64,000 bases of DNA from positions 62,001 to 126,000 of the forward strand of contig CAJYIW010000017.1 in assembly GCA_913775095.1 (NCBI GenBank), written 5' to 3'. Below the pieces are notes generated by a model that was not told the origin of the DNA, did no database searches, and saw only the letters and a list, made by a program, of their open reading frames with translations. Positions 61,018-64,000 of this stretch are shown in pieces. Position 1 is the first letter of the stretch. Every line of letters begins with the position of its first letter. This stretch comes from an uncultured Siphonobacter sp. Lineage in GTDB: Bacteria; Bacteroidota; Bacteroidia; Cytophagales; Spirosomataceae. Both the position numbers and the translations under genes were made by a program.

Positions 61018-63528
61018 TTAATTCAGTACAGCCCCTTCCGGCGTGAGCTTCCAGCTATTATCAAAGAAGCCAGCCATTTTTACTCCTTTACTCCCCGACT
61101 GTAACATATCCAGGCTGAAAATCATGTAATCGGGAAAACCGCTGGCTCCGGCAAAGTACTGATTGGCCGAAGAAGCCCGGAAGCCTTTTACCCCCGTACC
61201 CGACACTACGGATACCGAAACCCGATCAGAACCACGTAAGGGCCAGACGAAATAAGCCGCGAGGTCGTCTCCGCTCCAGGTGTTCGCTCCGGCCCTGATC
61301 CCGTTGCGATCTACCTGAATGGGGCAGTCGGCCAGTAAAGTTTTCCAGGCGGCGTTGGTGCTGGCGTTGCCAAACAGAACCACCCCCCGATCTGTGTATT
61401 TAGTCAGGGCGTATGCCTTATCAGAAATAACATCCACGGCACCGTTGCCACGGTAATACCAGGTTTCCGCATCAAACCGTGCTTTCTCCAGACTCCACTG
61501 ATTCTCCTCTCTGGTGCCCTGGGTGCCGTAAACAAAAACCATCCGGTGATTAAAACCATCCTTGAACGTGCCGTAGCGATGCGGACCTTTTTCCTGAAGG
61601 GAAGGAGCCGGGACTTTCGTCCAGCCTTTGGCTTCCCGGCGTAAGTAAACGCTGTCCTGGGCCGAAGCCGTAGTGAGGGTAAGGGCAGGTAGGCTGTCGA
61701 GCGTGATGCTTACTTTCGCATTCGAGCCGAACTCATGCAGAGCCAGTTTCAATACCTGTACGTTTTCAGTTTTACCCGTAATTCCACTTTTCGAGCGTTC
61801 CAGCTGAATATGGCTGTATTCCAGCGGCTTAATCTGCTGCTGAATGCCTGCCCAGTAATAAGACGAAGAAATACCCGGATTAGAGGTCATGAAATCGATT
61901 GCGTTCACGGTAGAGTCGGCGGGACGCTGGTGCCACTTGAAAAAATCGAACAGAGGTTTCCAGTCTACACTATGATCGCCAAACCAGTGCGAACCACCGG
62001 GGTATTCGTAGTAACTAAGGTCGGGATGAAAGCCGCCGAGTGCTTTTCGCATCTGTCGGGCGTAGGTAACCGGAACGGTACGGTCGGCATCGCCGTGAAA
62101 GACATAAACGCCCAAAGGCTTATAGTTGGTCACCAGTTTCAATACATCGCTCTGATTGCCCGAACGTAGCAGCATTTGCTCCATCGGCACTTCGCTACTG
62201 GCCGGAATCAGCCCATCCGCCGATCCGTATTCTTTCAGCGTGGGATACCCCGCACAGGGAGCAATGGCTGCCCATTGGTCCGGATAAGTGGCCCCCAGAA
62301 ACCAGGTGCCATGACCACCCATGGAGTGGCCCGTCAGGTACACGCGTTGAGGGTCGGGTTTGAATCGGGTTTTCGCGATATTCAGTACTTCCAGAGCATC
62401 CAGTCGGCCCCAGTCTTCCCAGTTAAAGCCCCGGGGGCGTCGGTTGGTTGCCGCTACCAGGGTACCCCAGTCTTTGGCTTTGTAAGCCCGTGCCTGACCG
62501 CTGGCTTCTACCCCGGCTCCGTGAACCGACAAAAACAGGGCTGACTGAGCCGTGGGAGGCGTCGATTGCGGCGTAACCGCGTAGTACTGCAAACTTCCGT
62601 CAATGCTGCTGATGAACGTGCTGCTATAGGAATCGCCCGGAGCAACGGCTTCGAGCGTAATGGAGGCCTGATCGGCCGGCTTACCTTTACGAATCAGCTG
62701 AAGGGTACCTTCCGTTTTTCCTTTGGCCGTGATACCGCTGGCATCCAGCGTGAAAGGAACTTTCCGGGTAGTGAGAGCCGGAATAGTCGGGAGTTTGGTC
62801 AGGACTTCCCTGCCCTGAAAGGTACTTTTGATCTGTAGATCCGTCAACGCTTCGCTGGAAGTATTGATGATGACCACGCCCGCCTGCAAGGCTTGATTAT
62901 TCCCACCAGCGACGGGTTGGGGTAGAGTCAGATCCTGGGTTTGCAGGAGTATCGGTTTAGCAGGAAACGTCAAACTGGCAATCACTGAAGTTCCGCGAAC
63001 GTAAAAGGTATTCAGTCCTTTTTTTAGTTTCACCGGCACGTCCATGTAGCCCATGCTGTAGGCATCGCCCATGTGCAGCTCTTCATTCACGTAGACGTGA
63101 CTGTTTCCTTTGATATTCAGGATAGCCACCTGTTCTTTGGGAGACTGATAACTCAGGTAGATGTAGGCTCCCGTGCCGGCAATGCCTCCCCGGAGGGCAC
63201 CGGGCGTAATACCGGGTCCGGCAGGGCCACCGGAACCACCCCGAAACCCGAAACGTCCCCGCAAACGGTGCAGACTGTCGGCGGTAAGGGCCTGCCACTT
63301 GAGTTCATCGCCCTGTTCACTCTTCCCAAAAACGGATCCTTCCGAGGGCGTTTTGAGCGTGTGTGTGTACAATTGATACGCCAGCTGATCCGTATAAATG
63401 GCTTCCCGGCCGTATCGCTGCGGAACGCTGGCCATCAGTCCCTTATCAAAATAATGAACCTGCTGAGCAAACCCAGCCGGGCTGAACGCCGAAATGAGTA
63501 ATCCTAAAGCACCAATCCTGGCACGCAT
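61018..63528 (-). CDS. Secreted alpha/beta-hydrolase esterase with N-terminal accessory domains
   Basis: The 836-residue protein has a signal peptide (MRARIGALGLLISAFSPAGF then AQ). A Gly-rich stretch around residues 91-117 comes first, then beta-sandwich domains (~120-310) and an esterase domain (~330-550). YLTGHSMGGHGTW holds Ser402; FHGDADRTVPVTYARQ supplies the Asp and GGSHWFGDHS the His. A further beta-rich C-terminal region follows. The core resembles prolyl-oligopeptidase/feruloyl-esterase-like secreted hydrolases. The substrate is unknown. Confidence 0.8.
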   Translation of the reverse strand: MRARIGALGLLISAFSPAGFAQQVHYFDKGLMASVPQRYGREAIYTDQLAYQLYTHTLKTPSEGSVFGKSEQGDELKWQALTADSLHRLRGRFGFRGGSGGPAGPGITPGALRGGIAGTGAYIYLSYQSPKEQVAILNIKGNSHVYVNEELHMGDAYSMGYMDVPVKLKKGLNTFYVRGTSVIASLTFPAKPILLQTQDLTLPQPVAGGNNQALQAGVVIINTSSEALTDLQIKSTFQGREVLTKLPTIPALTTRKVPFTLDASGITAKGKTEGTLQLIRKGKPADQASITLEAVAPGDSYSSTFISSIDGSLQYYAVTPQSTPPTAQSALFLSVHGAGVEASGQARAYKAKDWGTLVAATNRRPRGFNWEDWGRLDALEVLNIAKTRFKPDPQRVYLTGHSMGGHGTWFLGATYPDQWAAIAPCAGYPTLKEYGSADGLIPASSEVPMEQMLLRSGNQSDVLKLVTNYKPLGVYVFHGDADRTVPVTYARQMRKALGGFHPDLSYYEYPGGSHWFGDHSVDWKPLFDFFKWHQRPADSTVNAIDFMTSNPGISSSYYWAGIQQQIKPLEYSHIQLERSKSGITGKTENVQVLKLALHEFGSNAKVSITLDSLPALTLTTASAQDSVYLRREAKGWTKVPAPSLQEKGPHRYGTFKDGFNHRMVFVYGTQGTREENQWSLEKARFDAETWYYRGNGAVDVISDKAYALTKYTDRGVVLFGNASTNAAWKTLLADCPIQVDRNGIRAGANTWSGDDLAAYFVWPLRGSDRVSVSVVSGTGVKGFRASSANQYFAGASGFPDYMIFSLDMLQSGSKGVKMAGFFDNSWKLTPEGAVLN

Positions 63529-63704
63529 AGAGTTAAGTTTTATATCGAGTAGAATGTATAGAATGGATACTAAAAGTAGAGTCAGTCCAGTGAAATCAGG
63601 CTGAATAGCGATGAAAGACGGATTAGGGGCGATTAGAAATAGATTTGTGCGAACTCAGTCGCCAGGTTCCTGACAATGGCAGGTTCAGGGGGTATTCAAT
63701 GAAA

Positions 63705-63728
63705 GTTGCCAGCGGAAAAGCTGGCAAC
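63705..63728. repeat. REP-like palindrome, copy E
   Basis: GTTGCCAGC and GCTGGCAAC are perfect arms around GGAAAA. Confidence 0.7.
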
Positions 63729-63740
63729 GCTATGTTAGTT

Positions 63741-64000
63741 TTATTCAAACACCGCCACTGCCCGCACGGGCGAACCCGTGCCGCCGCGAATCCTGAGGGG
63801 TAAGGCAATGAAACGAAAACGCCCCCGGCCAACGAGCAAATGCAGGTTGATCATGTTTTCGTAATGGGTAAAACCCATTTCACCGCAAATCCGGTGAACT
63901 TCTGTATTGGAAACCTTCGGCACTCCCGGTGACATGGTTTCCACGCCAAAAGCAGACACTCCCTGATGGCCCAGCCAGCGGGTAGCCCCGGCGGTGAGAC
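63741..64000 (-). CDS. Cyclase-family (kynurenine-formamidase-like) hydrolase, N-terminus outside window
   Basis: The minus-strand frame enters at 64000 and ends at 63741. It reads LTAGATRWLGHQGVSAFGVE, then TMSPG, ENMINLHLLVGRGRFRFIAL and GGTGSPVRAVAVFE. This is the C-terminal part of the PF04199 cyclase family, where the conserved ending GSGSPVRA follows the E-N-L block. Members hydrolyse formyl-kynurenine or similar amides using a metal. Only the last 85 residues are seen. The substrate is not determined. Confidence 0.75.
   Translation of the reverse strand, partial: LTAGATRWLGHQGVSAFGVETMSPGVPKVSNTEVHRICGEMGFTHYENMINLHLLVGRGRFRFIALPLRIRGGTGSPVRAVAVFE

Noticed and set aside
1-64000. tRNA, rRNA or riboswitch genes
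   Set aside because: I scanned the intergenic regions for cloverleaf-like or conserved rRNA sequence and saw nothing I could support. A covariance-model search would be decisive.

Overview
The window looks like DNA from a Bacteroidota bacterium, most likely of the Cytophagales (Spirosoma/Siphonobacter-like; the genus is not determined). The signs are two SusC/SusD pairs, a LytS-type kinase, secreted carbohydrate-active enzymes with signal peptides, several promoters with the Bacteroidota -7 box TAnnTTTG, and no strong Shine-Dalgarno sequences. Between 53.4 and 57.5 kb lies a plasmid-type replication and partition module (ParA, a small basic partner, a Rep_3 initiator, iterons, a DnaA box). 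The window is therefore probably part of a large plasmid or chromid, or carries an integrated one.

Layout. 1-591: C-truncated LytS-like kinase (minus). 807-15574: a carbohydrate-utilisation locus with a LacI-type regulator (plus) facing a long minus-strand block: SGNH acetylesterase, GH140 apiosidase-like enzyme, secreted TIM-barrel isomerase, PhyH dioxygenase, Gfo/Idh/MocA oxidoreductase, second isomerase, SusD, SusC and a GH5 enzyme. A PQQ/cytochrome c lipoprotein dehydrogenase follows (15854-17986) and shares a promoter-proximal motif with the GH5-SusC-SusD unit. 18334-32006: a potassium-uptake region with an NtrC-type sigma54 activator, an SnoaL-like protein, two outer-membrane-type proteins, then two micro-ORFs (the second is KdpF), KdpA, KdpB, KdpC, a porin, a stand-alone KdpD sensor half and a separate histidine kinase. 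A near-consensus sigma54 promoter precedes the micro-ORFs, and no KdpE-type regulator is present.

32003-43626: mixed genes. These are a 44-aa membrane protein, a double SGNH hydrolase, an MHS-family MFS transporter, an APC permease, small membrane and lipoproteins, two decayed genes (an unknown one and a DinB-family remnant), a PAS-LuxR regulator, a PepSY membrane protein and FabV. 43893-53353: a second SusC/SusD pair, an Ada-like regulator/alkyltransferase, a glycerophosphodiesterase and a GH127 arabinofuranosidase. 53354-57460: partition and replication module. 57461-64000: Tag glycosylase, FucP-like sugar transporter, a small hypothetical, a RES-toxin remnant, a large alpha/beta-hydrolase esterase and the C-terminal end of a cyclase-family protein.

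A palindromic REP-like element (arms close to GCTACCAGC/GCTGGTAGC) occurs five times between genes. I see no tRNA, rRNA, CRISPR array or intact insertion sequence.
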